From CAYQLT01 sp964418425 (GTDB lineage: Bacteria > Bacillota > Limnochordia > Limnochordales > Geochordaceae), in contig CAYQLT010000002.1 in NCBI GenBank assembly GCA_964418425.1, positions 83,167-147,166 of the forward strand: DNA of 64,000 nucleotides, given 5' to 3'. Shown here piece after piece: positions 24,144 to 33,067 of this stretch. Positions within the stretch are counted from its first letter, which is position 1. Each line of letters begins with the position of its first letter. The translations under genes were made by a program, and so were the position numbers. The notes beneath the pieces are model-generated. The model searched no databases. It was not told the DNA's origin and was given only the letters and a program-made list of their open reading frames with translations.

Positions 24144-25094
24144 TCACTGCCCGGCCCGCCGCCCCGTCAACCGGATGAACACGTCGTGCAGGGAAGGGCG
24201 GCTCACGTTGAGCCCTCGCAGCCTCACCGCCAGTTCCCGTGCCTGCTCCACGATGGCGGGCAGCGCCGCCGCAGCCGAGCCCACGCTCACCTGCAAGACC
24301 CCGTCGCCGGACCAGCACCTCGCCGCCGCCCCGGACTCGCTCAGCCGCCGCCCGAGCTCGGCGAGAGGGCCGTCGCCCTCCACGTAGACGACCTCATCCC
24401 CCAGCTGGCGCACCAGCTCGTGGGGAGTGCCCTCCGCCAGGATGCGGCCTGCGTCCACGATGGCCACCCGATCCGCCAGCCGCTCGGCCTCCTCCATGTA
24501 ATGGGTGGTGAACAGCACGGTCAGCCCGCGCTCTTCCCGCAGCCAGCGGATCCGCTCCCAGATGGCCTCCCGGCTGTGGGGATCCAGGCCCACCGTCGGC
24601 TCGTCCAGCACCAAAAGCCGCGGCCCGCCCAACAGGGCCCTCGCCAGCTCCAGGCGCCGCCGCATGCCCCCCGAGTACGTCTTCACAAGCCGCGGCAAAA
24701 ACCCGCCCAGCTCCAGCGCCTGGGCCAGGTCCGCGATGCGAGCCCGCCGCTCCCGGCTCGAAAGCCCCACAAGCCGGCCGTGGAAGTCCAACACCTCAAA
24801 CCCCGTGAAGTCCAGCTCCAGGCTGGTCTCCTGGAAGGCCACCCCGAGCAGGGCACGAACCGACGCCGCCTGGCCCACGACGTCATGGCCGAACACCCAC
24901 GCCCGGCCAGCCGAGGGCTTCAGCAGCGTGGTGAGCACGTGGATGAGGGTGGTCTTGCCCGCCCCGTTGGGACCCACCACCGCATACAGACTGCCGGGGG
25001 CCACCTGCAGGTCCACCCCGTCGAGCGCCACCACATCCCCGAAGCGCTTGACGAGACCCTCGGTCAGAACTGCGGAAGAGCCGGAACCGGCCAT
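24144..25094 (-). CDS. ABC transporter ATP-binding protein (DrrA-like)
   Basis: Nucleotide-binding subunit with G-P-N-G-A-G-K-T (Walker A), Y-S-G-G-M-R-R-R (signature), L-L-V-L-D-E-P-T (Walker B) and T-T-H (switch His), then a C-terminal DrrA-type extension ending R-P-S-L-H-D-V-F-I-R-L-T-G. 316 residues. The next gene is the matching ABC-2 permease, so together they form one exporter of the daunorubicin/nodulation-factor class. Starts with ATG 25094, 24 bases after trpS. Confidence 0.95.
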   Translation of the reverse strand: MAGSGSSAVLTEGLVKRFGDVVALDGVDLQVAPGSLYAVVGPNGAGKTTLIHVLTTLLKPSAGRAWVFGHDVVGQAASVRALLGVAFQETSLELDFTGFEVLDFHGRLVGLSSRERRARIADLAQALELGGFLPRLVKTYSGGMRRRLELARALLGGPRLLVLDEPTVGLDPHSREAIWERIRWLREERGLTVLFTTHYMEEAERLADRVAIVDAGRILAEGTPHELVRQLGDEVVYVEGDGPLAELGRRLSESGAAARCWSGDGVLQVSVGSAAAALPAIVEQARELAVRLRGLNVSRPSLHDVFIRLTGRRAGQ

Positions 25095-25118
25095 GGCAGA
25101 GCCGCCCCGAACCGCCCT

Positions 25119-26135
25119 TCAAGCTCGGAAGGTGTTGAGACCCATGCGGGCCCGAACCTCCCGGATGACCTCCCGGGCCACCCGCCGGGCCTGCTCGGCA
25201 CCGGCCGACGCGATCTCCTCGGCAGACGCCGGCCTGGCCTTCAGCTCCCGATACCGCTCCTGGATGGGGGCCAGCGCGGCCACCATGTGTTCCGCCAGCG
25301 CGTCTTTGAGGTCCGAATACCGGATGGTGCGCTCGTCGTAGGCCTGGCGAAACTGCCGGAACACCTCCGGCGGGGCGAAGAGCTCCAGCAACGTGAAGAG
25401 GTTGGCCACCCCCGGGCTCATCTCGGGCCCCGCAGGCCCCGTGTCCGTCACCGCCTTGCGGAGCTTCTCCCGGATCACCCGCGGCTCGTCCAGGACGCTG
25501 ATGGCTCCTGTGGGTTCGCTCTTGGACATCTTGCGGGTGGGGTCGTCCAGGGACATGATGCGGCTGCCCCGGGTCAGATACGCCTGCGGCTCCGGGAAGG
25601 TCTGCCCGAAGAGCTGGTTGAACCGGCGCGCGATATCCCGGGTGAGCTCGATGTGCTGGACCTGGTCTTCGCCCACCGGAACCAGGTCCGCCTTGTAGAG
25701 CAGGATGTCGGCGGCCTGCAGCACCGGGTAGTTCAGCAACCCCGCGTTGACCGAGGCGGCGTGCTGGCGGGCCTTCTCTTTGTACTGGGTCATGCGCTGA
25801 AGCTGCCCCACCGGCGTGATGGTGTTGAACAGCCAGGCCAGCTCCGTGTGCTCCGGCACCTGGGACTGGGCGAAGATGACGGAGCGGTCGGGATCGAGGC
25901 CGGCTGCCACGTTGATGAGCACCGCCTCCCGCACCAGCTCCGGAAGCGACCTCGGGTCATAGGGCACCGTGATGGCATGGTAGTCCACGATGCAGAAATA
26001 GCAGCGATGGTGCTCCTGGAGTTTCACCCAGTTGCGGATGGCCCCCAGCAGGTTGCCCACATGGATGTTGCCGCTGGGCTGGATGCCGGAGAAGACCGTA
26101 TGCGCCTGCGTTGCTGCCTCCACCCGAACCTCCAC
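25119..26135 (-). CDS. trpS: tryptophanyl-tRNA synthetase
   Basis: Class I synthetase for tryptophan. H-V-G-N (HIGH-type) in P-S-G-N-I-H-V-G-N-L-L-G-A, then D-Y-H-A-I-T, V-P-V-G-E-D-Q-V-Q-H and K-M-S-K-S-E in the activation loop. 338 residues, GTG start. A TATAAT with extended TGG lies about 60 bases upstream. Downstream genes of the exporter are close enough for cotranscription. Confidence 0.96.
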   Translation of the reverse strand: MEVRVEAATQAHTVFSGIQPSGNIHVGNLLGAIRNWVKLQEHHRCYFCIVDYHAITVPYDPRSLPELVREAVLINVAAGLDPDRSVIFAQSQVPEHTELAWLFNTITPVGQLQRMTQYKEKARQHAASVNAGLLNYPVLQAADILLYKADLVPVGEDQVQHIELTRDIARRFNQLFGQTFPEPQAYLTRGSRIMSLDDPTRKMSKSEPTGAISVLDEPRVIREKLRKAVTDTGPAGPEMSPGVANLFTLLELFAPPEVFRQFRQAYDERTIRYSDLKDALAEHMVAALAPIQERYRELKARPASAEEIASAGAEQARRVAREVIREVRARMGLNTFRA

Positions 26136-26188
26136 CTTCTGTCGCCTGCGGGGCGAGATCGGCCCGCTGCCGGGCGAAATCTGCCCGC

Positions 26189-26197
26189 ATTATACCA
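26189..26197 (-). promoter_or_regulatory. extended -10 promoter of trpS
   Basis: Minus strand TGGTATAAT (26197-26189), a perfect extended -10. No -35 at the usual distance was seen. It sits between the ldh stop and the trpS start. Confidence 0.55.
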
Positions 26198-26205
26198 CCC
26201 CCCGC

Positions 26206-27234
26206 TCAGGCGGGCGCCATCACCTGCCGGGCCGCCTCCTTCAGGATGGCCGCGGAGCGCCGCAGCGCTTCCAGCTCCTGGGGTGCCAGAGGCAGCTCCA
26301 CGATCCGCTCCACCCCCCGCCGACCCACCACGCAGGGCACGCCCAGGTAGACGTCGTCAATGCCGTTCCATCGGGAAAGCAAGGTGGAGACCGTCAGGAC
26401 CGAGTGCTGGTCGTAGAGGATGCTCTCCAGGATGCGCGCCACGGCCAGCGCGATGGCGTAGTACGTCGCGCCCTTGCGCTGGATGATCTCGTACGCCGCC
26501 CGGCGTACCTGCTCGAAGATGGCGTCCAAGGCCTGCTGGAGCCGGGGCCGCTCGGCGCCGGCCAGCTCGCCCAGGCGCACGCCGGCGATGTTGGCCAGGC
26601 TCCAGAGAGGGATCTCGCTGTCGCCGTGCTCCCCGACCACATACGCGTGGACGCTTCGCGGATCGCACTGGAAGTGCTGGCCGAGGAGGTAGCGAAGGCG
26701 CATGGTATCCAGCAGGGTGCCCGAACCCAAGACCCGATGGGCCGGGAGTCCCGAGCGGCGATACGCCACGTAGCTCAGCACGTCCACCGGGTTGGTCACC
26801 ACCAGGATCACGGCCCCGGGGGCGTAGACGAGGCTTTGGCGCACCACCTCGGTGACCACCCCGGCGTTGCGGGTGAGAAGCTCCAGGCGGGTCTCCCCGG
26901 GCCGCTGGGCCACGCCGGCGGCGATCACGATGACGTCCGAACCCGCCAGGTCCTCGTAGCCCCCCGCCCGGATGGGCATGGGGGCCGCCAGGGGAATGCC
27001 ATGGTTGAGGTCCATCGCGTCCCCCTCGGCCTTGGCCCGGTTGATGTCCACCAGCACCAGTTCGCAGCGAGGCCCCCGCACAAGCAGCGTGTAGGCCAGC
27101 GTGGAGCCCACCAGGCCGGTGCCCACGATGCCCACCTTGGCCGGGCGGGGTAGCGTGTCGTGCCCCTTCCCGTCGGCAAGCGGCCGGAAAAACCCTTCGG
27201 GAAGCCCGAAGCCGGGACCCGCCATCTCCTCCAT
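26206..27234 (-). CDS. ldh: L-lactate dehydrogenase
   Basis: NAD-dependent lactate dehydrogenase reducing pyruvate. G-T-G-L-V-G-S-T is the NAD loop; the specificity loop reads A-Q-R-P-G-E-T-R, with Gln at the position that separates lactate from malate dehydrogenase (Arg in the latter). Catalytic His is in G-E-H-G-D-S-E and substrate Arg in T-R. 342 residues from the first ATG, about 28 longer at the N-terminus than usual, so a later start is possible. Suggests fermentative capacity beside the respiratory genes. Confidence 0.93.
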   Translation of the reverse strand: MEEMAGPGFGLPEGFFRPLADGKGHDTLPRPAKVGIVGTGLVGSTLAYTLLVRGPRCELVLVDINRAKAEGDAMDLNHGIPLAAPMPIRAGGYEDLAGSDVIVIAAGVAQRPGETRLELLTRNAGVVTEVVRQSLVYAPGAVILVVTNPVDVLSYVAYRRSGLPAHRVLGSGTLLDTMRLRYLLGQHFQCDPRSVHAYVVGEHGDSEIPLWSLANIAGVRLGELAGAERPRLQQALDAIFEQVRRAAYEIIQRKGATYYAIALAVARILESILYDQHSVLTVSTLLSRWNGIDDVYLGVPCVVGRRGVERIVELPLAPQELEALRRSAAILKEAARQVMAPA

Positions 27235-27400
27235 GCCCCTCGCTCCCTTCGCAGCTACGGGCCATCCGCCGGCAACTTCCTGCGCCCCCGGGGCCGCCCG
27301 GCCCCCTGGCGACCCCGGCCCCTGCCCCCGTGCGGCCCGGGAGCATCCGCCTGCCCAAACCCTGTCCCGCCGAAACAGGGATTATACGGAACGCAAAGGC
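27235..27400. other. leader region of ldh
   Basis: About 165 bases before ldh. A minus-strand TATAAT lies at 27386-27381 without a fitting -35. A 6-bp inverted repeat (CCCTGT at 27360-27365, ACAGGG at 27375-27380) sits beside it and could be an operator. It does not match a Rex site. Confidence 0.4.
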
Positions 27401-27430
27401 GCAGGCGGCCGACCCTCACCGGCCGCCTGC
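27401..27430. terminator. terminator after clpC
   Basis: GCAGGCGGCCG (27401-27411), an 8-base loop, CGGCCGCCTGC (27420-27430): a perfect 11-bp stem 82 bases beyond the clpC stop. The run after it on the minus strand is only weakly T-rich. Confidence 0.65.
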
Positions 27431-27512
27431 TGCGAACACCTCTCGGGCGGGCACCTTGGCCCCGGGTGCCCCGGCGCCCTCTTGCGGCAGCCGGGGCTCT
27501 CGCCGGCAGCCC

Positions 27513-29963
27513 TCAGCTGGAGCTGCGAGCCGCCTTGGCCATCTCCTCCTTCTTGTTGAACACGATGGTTCCATCCAGGGCGTCCACAACCACGTAGTCG
27601 CCCTCTTTGAAGCGCCCGCGCAGCATCTCGTCGGAGAGGGGGTTTTCGATGAGCCGCTGGATCGCCCGGCGCAGCGGCCTCGCCCCGTACTCGGGATCGA
27701 AGCCCTCGTCCGCCAGCACCTCCTTGGCCGCATCCGAGAACTCCACCTTGACGCCCCGCTCGCTGATCTCCGCCGCCACCCGCTTCAACATGATGTCGAT
27801 GATCTGCCGGATGTGCTCCTTGTTGAGGGAGTGGAAGACGATGATCTCGTCGATGCGGTTGAGGAACTCGGGCCGGAAGGTGCGGCGCAGCTCGTCCAGC
27901 AATCGCTTCTTCATGTTCTCGTACTCATCTTTCTCCTCCTGGGTGGCGTGAAAGCCCAGACGCGCTTGGCGCCGTATCTCCTGTGCACCCACGTTGGAGG
28001 TCATGATGAGCACGGTGTTGCGAAAGTCCACGGTGCGCCCCTTGGCGTCCGTCAACCGCCCGTCCTCCAGGACCTGCAGCAGGACGTTGAACACCTCCGG
28101 GTGCGCCTTTTCAATCTCGTCGAACAGCACCACCGAGTACGGCCGACGTCGCACCCGCTCCGTGAGCTGGCCCCCCTCTTCGTAGCCCACGTAGCCGGGC
28201 GGGGCGCCGACCAGCCTCGAGACGGTGTGGCGCTCCTGGTATTCGGACATGTCGATGCGCACCATGGCGTCCTCGTCGCCGAAGAGAGCCTCCGCCAGCG
28301 CCCGGGCCAGCTCGGTCTTGCCCACCCCCGTCGGCCCCAGGAAGATGAACGAGCCGATGGGACGCTTGGGATCCTTCAGGCCTGCCCGGGCCCGCCGGAT
28401 GGCCCTGGCCACCGCGTCGATGGCCTCGTCCTGCGCGATCACCCGGCCGTGGAGGATCTCCTCCAGGTGCAGCAGCCGCTCCGTCTCCTCCTGCTGCAGC
28501 TTGGAGACCGGGATCCCCGTCCAGGCCGACACGACCTGGGCGATGTCTTCGGCGGTCACCACGCCTTCGGTTCGGCTGCGGGACTGCTTCCACTCCGCGC
28601 GCTTTTGCTCCAGCTCCTCACGCATGCGCTGTTCCTTGTCCCGAAGGGCAGCCGCCTTTTCAAACTCCTCGTTTTTGATGGCCGCCTCCTTCTCCGTCTG
28701 GATCTCCTGGATGCTCTCCTCGAGTTGCTTCAGCTCGGGCGGGGCCACCAGCGCCTGCAGGCGCACCTTGGAGGCCGCCTCGTCCACGAGGTCGATGGCC
28801 TTGTCGGGCAGGAAACGGTCGTTGACGTACCGATCCGATAGCTTCGCGGCGGCCACCAGCGCCTCGTCGGTGATCTTCACCCGGTGGTGCGCCTCGTAGC
28901 GATCTCGCAGCCCCTGCAGGATGGCGATGGTCTCGTCCACGGTGGGCTCGTCGACCATGATGGGCTGGAAGCGCCGCTCCAGCGCCGCATCCTTCTCCAC
29001 GTGCTTGCGGTACTCATCCAGGGTCGTGGCGCCGATGCACTGTAGCTCCCCCCGGGCCAGGGCGGGCTTCAGGATGTTGGAGGCGTCGATGGCCCCTTCG
29101 GCGGCACCGGCCCCTACGATGGTGTGGAGCTCGTCGATGAACAACACCACGTCGCCCGAATTGCGGATCTCGTCCATCACTTTCTTCAAGCGCTCTTCAA
29201 ACTCTCCCCGGAACTTGGATCCGGCCACCACCGCCGCCAGATCCAGGGCCACCACCCGCTTGTTGATCAGGGTCTCCGGAACATCGCCTGCCACGATCTT
29301 CTGCGCCAGCCCCTCGGCGATGGCCGTCTTGCCCACGCCCGGCTCGCCGATGAGTACCGGGTTGTTCTTGGTTCGCCGGGAGAGGACCTGGATGACCCGC
29401 TGGATCTCCCGCTCCCGCCCGATGACCGGGTCCAGCTTCCCTTCCCGGGCCAGCTCCGTCAGGTCCCGCCCGTACTGGTCCAGGGTGGGCGTTTTGCGCC
29501 CTCGGGCCGCCTTGGCCTGCGGTGGGGCGGCCCCGCCCAAGAGCTCCACCACGGTTCGGCGAACCTTGTCCAGATCTGCGCCCATGTTGCGCAGCACCTG
29601 GGCCGCCACGCCTTCACCCTCCCGGATGAGGCCCAGCAGGATGTGTTCGGTGCCGATGTACGTGTGGCCCAGCTGGCGGGCCTCGTCGAAGGCCAGCTCC
29701 AGGACCCGCTTGGCCCGGGGGGTGAAGCCGATCTGGCCGGTGGTCGTCCCCTCGCCCCGGCCGATCACCTTCTCCACCTCGGCCCTCACCCGCTCCAGGC
29801 TGATGCCCATGCTCTGAAGGGCCCTGGCTGCCACCCCTTCGCCCTCGGCCACCAGGCCCAGCAGGATGTGTTCGGTGCCCACCACGTTGTGGCCGAGCCG
29901 GCGAGCCTCTTCCTGGGACAGCACGATGACCCGTTGCGCGCGCTCGGTGAACCTCCCGAACAT
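27513..29963 (-). CDS. clpC: ATP-dependent Clp protease ATPase subunit ClpC
   Basis: AAA+ unfoldase that feeds ClpP and works with McsB-phosphorylated substrates. Two N-terminal repeats (T-E-H-I-L-L-G-L at about residues 30 and 105), Walker A1 G-E-P-G-V-G-K-T, the coiled M-domain with the UVR-like [19 protein letters not shown], Walker A2 [10 protein letters not shown], and the ClpP-contact region. 816 residues, full length. Last gene of ctsR-mcsA-mcsB-clpC, followed by a strong stem-loop. Confidence 0.97.
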   Translation of the reverse strand: MFGRFTERAQRVIVLSQEEARRLGHNVVGTEHILLGLVAEGEGVAARALQSMGISLERVRAEVEKVIGRGEGTTTGQIGFTPRAKRVLELAFDEARQLGHTYIGTEHILLGLIREGEGVAAQVLRNMGADLDKVRRTVVELLGGAAPPQAKAARGRKTPTLDQYGRDLTELAREGKLDPVIGREREIQRVIQVLSRRTKNNPVLIGEPGVGKTAIAEGLAQKIVAGDVPETLINKRVVALDLAAVVAGSKFRGEFEERLKKVMDEIRNSGDVVLFIDELHTIVGAGAAEGAIDASNILKPALARGELQCIGATTLDEYRKHVEKDAALERRFQPIMVDEPTVDETIAILQGLRDRYEAHHRVKITDEALVAAAKLSDRYVNDRFLPDKAIDLVDEAASKVRLQALVAPPELKQLEESIQEIQTEKEAAIKNEEFEKAAALRDKEQRMREELEQKRAEWKQSRSRTEGVVTAEDIAQVVSAWTGIPVSKLQQEETERLLHLEEILHGRVIAQDEAIDAVARAIRRARAGLKDPKRPIGSFIFLGPTGVGKTELARALAEALFGDEDAMVRIDMSEYQERHTVSRLVGAPPGYVGYEEGGQLTERVRRRPYSVVLFDEIEKAHPEVFNVLLQVLEDGRLTDAKGRTVDFRNTVLIMTSNVGAQEIRRQARLGFHATQEEKDEYENMKKRLLDELRRTFRPEFLNRIDEIIVFHSLNKEHIRQIIDIMLKRVAAEISERGVKVEFSDAAKEVLADEGFDPEYGARPLRRAIQRLIENPLSDEMLRGRFKEGDYVVVDALDGTIVFNKKEEMAKAARSSS

Positions 29964-29988
29964 ACGCTCTCACCGTTCCCTCCGTCCG

Positions 29989-31071
29989 TCACCCTTGGCC
30001 TGCCTCTTGCAGGCGTATGCGTTCGCGTATCAGGGCGGCCCGGTGCACGTCCCGCTCCACCGGCGACAGCTCGCGTCCCATGAAGCTCTGCAGGTGCGCC
30101 GGGCGGATGAGCACCAGCAGCTCCTTGAGGATCTGCTGGTTGAGCCCCTCGATGATCCCCAGGTCGATCCCCAGCCGCACGTCCGACAGCCTCTGCATGG
30201 CCTCCTGGGAGGAGATGGCCCGAGAGTACCGCAGCACACCGTACGACCGCCAGACCCGATCTTCCAGGGCGCGGCGCTCCTTGAGCAGGCGCTGGCGGGC
30301 CTGGCGCTCGTGGCTCAGGACCTCCCGGCCCAGGTTGGCCAGATGCTTGAGGATCTCGTCTTCCGTGCGGCCCAGGCTGACCTGGTTGGAGATCTGGAAT
30401 ATGTTTCCGATCGCCTCGGTCCCCTCACCGTACAGCCCCCTCACAGCCACGCCGAAGCGGGCCACCGCTCCCAGGACGTGCTGGAGCTGGCCGACGATGG
30501 CGAGGGCCGGCAGGTGGAGCATGATGGAAGCCCGAAGACCCGTGCCCACGTTGGTGGGCCAGGCCGTCAGGTAGCCTACCCGCTCCGAGAAGGCGTACTC
30601 CAGCCGCTCCGAAAGCCAGTCGTCCACCCGATCCGCCAGGTTGAGGGCTTCTTCCAGCTGAAGGCCGGGGAAGAGGGTCTGGATGCGCAGGTGGTCCTCC
30701 TCATTGACCAGGACGCTCACCGCCTCGTCGCTGCGCAGCGCAAACCCCTTTTCCCGCACATCCTGCGTGTGCATGGGGCTGATCAGGTGACGCTCCACCA
30801 GAAGCTCCCGCTCCAGGGGCGGCACCTCGGCGACGGGGGTGTACGAAAGGGGCCCGCCATGCTGGGCGTCCAACTCGGACAGCGCCCGGCGCGCCATCTC
30901 CGTCACCCGGTGCAGCTGCCCGTCGTCCGCCACCCCGGGAAAGGGGATGTCGCGAATGTTGCGGGCCAGACGGATGCGGGTGCCAAGCACCACGTCGGAC
31001 TCGGGCCCGCTTTCGGCCATCCATCCTCGCACGTGACGCCGGACCATCTCTTCAAAACCCATGGCCGTCAC
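29989..31071 (-). CDS. mcsB: protein-arginine kinase McsB
   Basis: Phosphorylates arginines on CtsR and on proteins marked for ClpCP. Seen: V-V-L-G-T-R-I-R-L-A-R-N-I near the start, V-N-E-E-D-H-L-R-I (catalytic acidic motif), and the C-terminal phosphoarginine pocket R-D-V-H-R-A (the R-D-x-x-R-A motif). Unusual: the conserved active-site Cys of guanidino kinases, in C-P-T-N-x-G-T-G, is Trp here (A-W-P-T-N-V-G-T-G). The GTG at 31071 overlaps the mcsA stop as GTGA and has GGAGAGGGGG upstream; ATG 31062 is an alternative. 360 residues. Confidence 0.94.
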   Translation of the reverse strand: MTAMGFEEMVRRHVRGWMAESGPESDVVLGTRIRLARNIRDIPFPGVADDGQLHRVTEMARRALSELDAQHGGPLSYTPVAEVPPLERELLVERHLISPMHTQDVREKGFALRSDEAVSVLVNEEDHLRIQTLFPGLQLEEALNLADRVDDWLSERLEYAFSERVGYLTAWPTNVGTGLRASIMLHLPALAIVGQLQHVLGAVARFGVAVRGLYGEGTEAIGNIFQISNQVSLGRTEDEILKHLANLGREVLSHERQARQRLLKERRALEDRVWRSYGVLRYSRAISSQEAMQRLSDVRLGIDLGIIEGLNQQILKELLVLIRPAHLQSFMGRELSPVERDVHRAALIRERIRLQEAGQG

Positions 31072-31595
31072 GCCGTCCCCCTCTCCAGGGCCCGGATCTG
31101 ATCCCGCAGCTGGGCTGCCCGCTCGTACTGCTCGCCCTCGATGGCCCGTTGCAGCTCCTCCCGCAGCCGGGAGAGCTCCCGGCGGCGGGCGGAGGCCCCC
31201 CGCTCCCCCGGCCGCTTGCCGTTGTGCTCCGTGGCGCCGTGCAGCCGCTTGAGCACCGGCGCCAGCTCCCGCTGGAACGTCTCGTAGCACTGGCTGCACC
31301 CGAGCTGCCCCAGCCGCTTGAAGTCTGCCCACGAAAGGCCGCAGTTGGGGCAACGTGCCCGCGCCCGTGCCGGTTGCTCGGCCGGCGGCGCCTCCATGAA
31401 GGGCAGGTCGAAGAACGACTTCATGAGCTCCTCGAAGGCGGCGCCAAAAGGCGACGAGGCAACCGGGAGCTCCGCGGCCGGCCACTCCCCCACCTCTCGG
31501 GCGCAGGGCTCGCAGAGGTGAAGCTCGCTCTTCACGCCGCCTTCGATGCGCACCTTGTGCACCGTCGCAGGCCGCAGACCGCACCGTTCGCACAT
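31068..31595 (-). CDS. mcsA: McsA, activator of McsB
   Basis: Zinc-binding partner of McsB. Four C-x-x-C pairs are visible: M-C-E-R-C at the start, L-C-E-P-C, C-P-N-C and C-S-Q-C. The C-terminus is a UVR domain (E-G-E-Q-Y-E-R-A-A-Q-L-R-D-Q-I). I chose the ATG at 31595, so that the protein starts at the first zinc knuckle; upstream open frame to 31643 is not conserved. 175 residues. Between ctsR and mcsB, the normal place. Confidence 0.93.
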   Translation of the reverse strand: MCERCGLRPATVHKVRIEGGVKSELHLCEPCAREVGEWPAAELPVASSPFGAAFEELMKSFFDLPFMEAPPAEQPARARARCPNCGLSWADFKRLGQLGCSQCYETFQRELAPVLKRLHGATEHNGKRPGERGASARRRELSRLREELQRAIEGEQYERAAQLRDQIRALERGTA

Positions 31596-31667
31596 CCGCA
31601 CGTCCGTCCTCGCCTCCTCGCACGGACCGGCCCATCGCGCCACGAGTTTTTCCCGCCGCGGCCGCTT

Positions 31668-32156
31668 TCAGGCCGACGGCCCGTCGCCCAAGAGATCGAC
31701 GAAGCGTACCATTATAGCGCCCCGCAAAAGCGAGGCTCGAACCCGTCCCTTCAACGACTCGGGCACCCACTCCGTCTGGCGGCGCAGGGTGTCCCGCCAC
31801 ACCGCAGCTTCACGGGTCGACAAGAGCCCCATCTCCCAGAGCTGGCCGATGATGGCGTCCGCCTGGCGAGCCGACACGCTGGTGCCGATCTGATCCATCA
31901 GCCATCGGGTCCACCGCGCCGGCTCCCGGGAGGGCGCCAGCCGGAGGATCCGCACGTACCCGCCCCCGCCGCGGCGGGTCTCCACCGCATAGCCGCGCTC
32001 GGGCGTGAACCGGGTTTCCAGCACGTAGCTGATCTGCGAGGGCACGCACGAGAAGCGCACCGCCAGCTCGGCCCGCCGGATCTCAATGAACCCCGTCGGG
32101 CTGCGGGCGAACAGCTCCTTGATATAACGTTCGATGGCATCGGCCAAAGTTGCCAT
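31668..32156 (-). CDS. ctsR: transcriptional repressor CtsR
   Basis: Class III heat-shock repressor that holds clp genes off until heat or McsB relieves it. Follows CtsR: L-A-D-A-I-E-R-Y-I-K-E-L at the start, the winged HTH with R-A-E-L-A-V-R-F-S-C-V-P-S-Q-I-S-Y-V-L, the wing R-R-G-G-G-G-Y-V-R-I, and the C-terminal dimerisation region. 162 residues from ATG 32156. It has a consensus promoter with its own operator directly upstream, so the operon is autoregulated. Confidence 0.96.
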   Translation of the reverse strand: MATLADAIERYIKELFARSPTGFIEIRRAELAVRFSCVPSQISYVLETRFTPERGYAVETRRGGGGYVRILRLAPSREPARWTRWLMDQIGTSVSARQADAIIGQLWEMGLLSTREAAVWRDTLRRQTEWVPESLKGRVRASLLRGAIMVRFVDLLGDGPSA

Positions 32157-32175
32157 GATCCCCGAGCGGCCCCTC

Positions 32176-32192
32176 TTTGACCTTTCCTGACC
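32176..32192 (-). promoter_or_regulatory. CtsR operator box
   Basis: Minus strand GGTCAGG-AAA-GGTCAAA. Consensus is RGTCAAA-NAN-RGTCAAA; the second heptamer is perfect and the first matches five of seven. It lies 9 bases downstream of the -10 hexamer, where a bound repressor would block polymerase. Confidence 0.8.
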
Positions 32193-32201
32193 TTCACCCG
32201 C

Positions 32202-32230
32202 ATTATCGCGCGCCATCCTGCCGCCTGCAA
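32202..32230 (-). promoter_or_regulatory. promoter of the ctsR operon
   Basis: Minus strand: -35 TTGCAG (32230-32225), 17-bp spacer, -10 GATAAT (32207-32202). The CtsR box follows at once. Confidence 0.75.
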
Positions 32231-32325
32231 GAGGGGACCCATCCCGCGGCGCACGGCCCACGCGCTGATGTCAACAGAGCGGGCGCGCCGCTCATATGCT
32301 TGGGCGGCAGGGGGCCCGTCCCGTG

Positions 32326-32967
32326 ATGAGCTACGTCTGGGCTGCGCTGTTTGCCTGGGGAATCGCCGCAGCGGCCCTGGAGGGCCGGCTGGAGACCGTC
32401 ACCCGGGCGATCTCGGAAGGATCGGCCCGAGCCGTCGAGGTGGCGCTGGAGCTGTTGGGGCTCCTGGTCTTCTGGAGCGGGCTGGCCGCTGTGGCCGAGG
32501 AGGCCGGGTTGACCCGGTGGCTGGCTCGGGCCATCGAACCCGTCGCACGCCGCCTGTTTGCCGGGGTCCCGCCGGCAGGCCCCGCCATGGGGGCCGTGGT
32601 GCTGGCGCTCAGCGCCAACGTTCTGGGGTTGGGCAACGCCGCCACGCCTCTGGGCATCCGGGCCATGCGGGAGCTGCAGCGGCTCAACCCCGACCCGGCC
32701 AGGGCCTCCCCTGCCATGTGCACCCTGCTGGCGCTATGCACCTCCAGCATCACCCTGGTGCCGGCAGGGGTCATCGCCATGCGGGCCGTGGCAGGAGCCG
32801 CCCAACCGGCCGACATTCTCCTGCCCACCCTGCTGGCCACCTCCTGCTCCACGACCGTGGCGGTGGTCGCAGACGCCTGCTTTCGCCGCCGCGCGCAGGC
32901 CCCGCGCAGGCGGGATGGCAAGCGGCGCCGGCCGGTGGGTCTCGGGCCGTGGCGGGCGCGGCGCTGA
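32326..32967 (+). CDS. spmA: spore maturation protein A
   Basis: Integral membrane protein with the nucleoside-recognition (Gate) domain. SpmA and SpmB are needed for spore core dehydration in Bacillus. Family signature: L-L-G-L-L-V-F-W-S-G-L-A, A-N-V-L-G-L-G-N-A-A-T-P-L-G, and C-T-S-S-I-T-L-V-P. 213 residues from ATG 32326; an in-frame upstream start at 32296 is possible. C-terminal 30 residues are basic and low in complexity. Divergent from ctsR, followed by spmB. Confidence 0.93.
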   Translation: MSYVWAALFAWGIAAAALEGRLETVTRAISEGSARAVEVALELLGLLVFWSGLAAVAEEAGLTRWLARAIEPVARRLFAGVPPAGPAMGAVVLALSANVLGLGNAATPLGIRAMRELQRLNPDPARASPAMCTLLALCTSSITLVPAGVIAMRAVAGAAQPADILLPTLLATSCSTTVAVVADACFRRRAQAPRRRDGKRRRPVGLGPWRARR

Positions 32968-33067
32968 GGCGAGCCCGGCAACCAGCAGCCGTTGAGGTCG
33001 TGCAGGAGGCGGGCCCCGGCCGCCGGGATGAAGCGGACCGGATGGCACGAGGAGGCGAAGTCGGCCC

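Noticed and set aside
27354..27386. Rex operator before ldh
   Set aside because: The inverted repeat is CCCTGT/ACAGGG and does not match TTGTGAA-type Rex sites.
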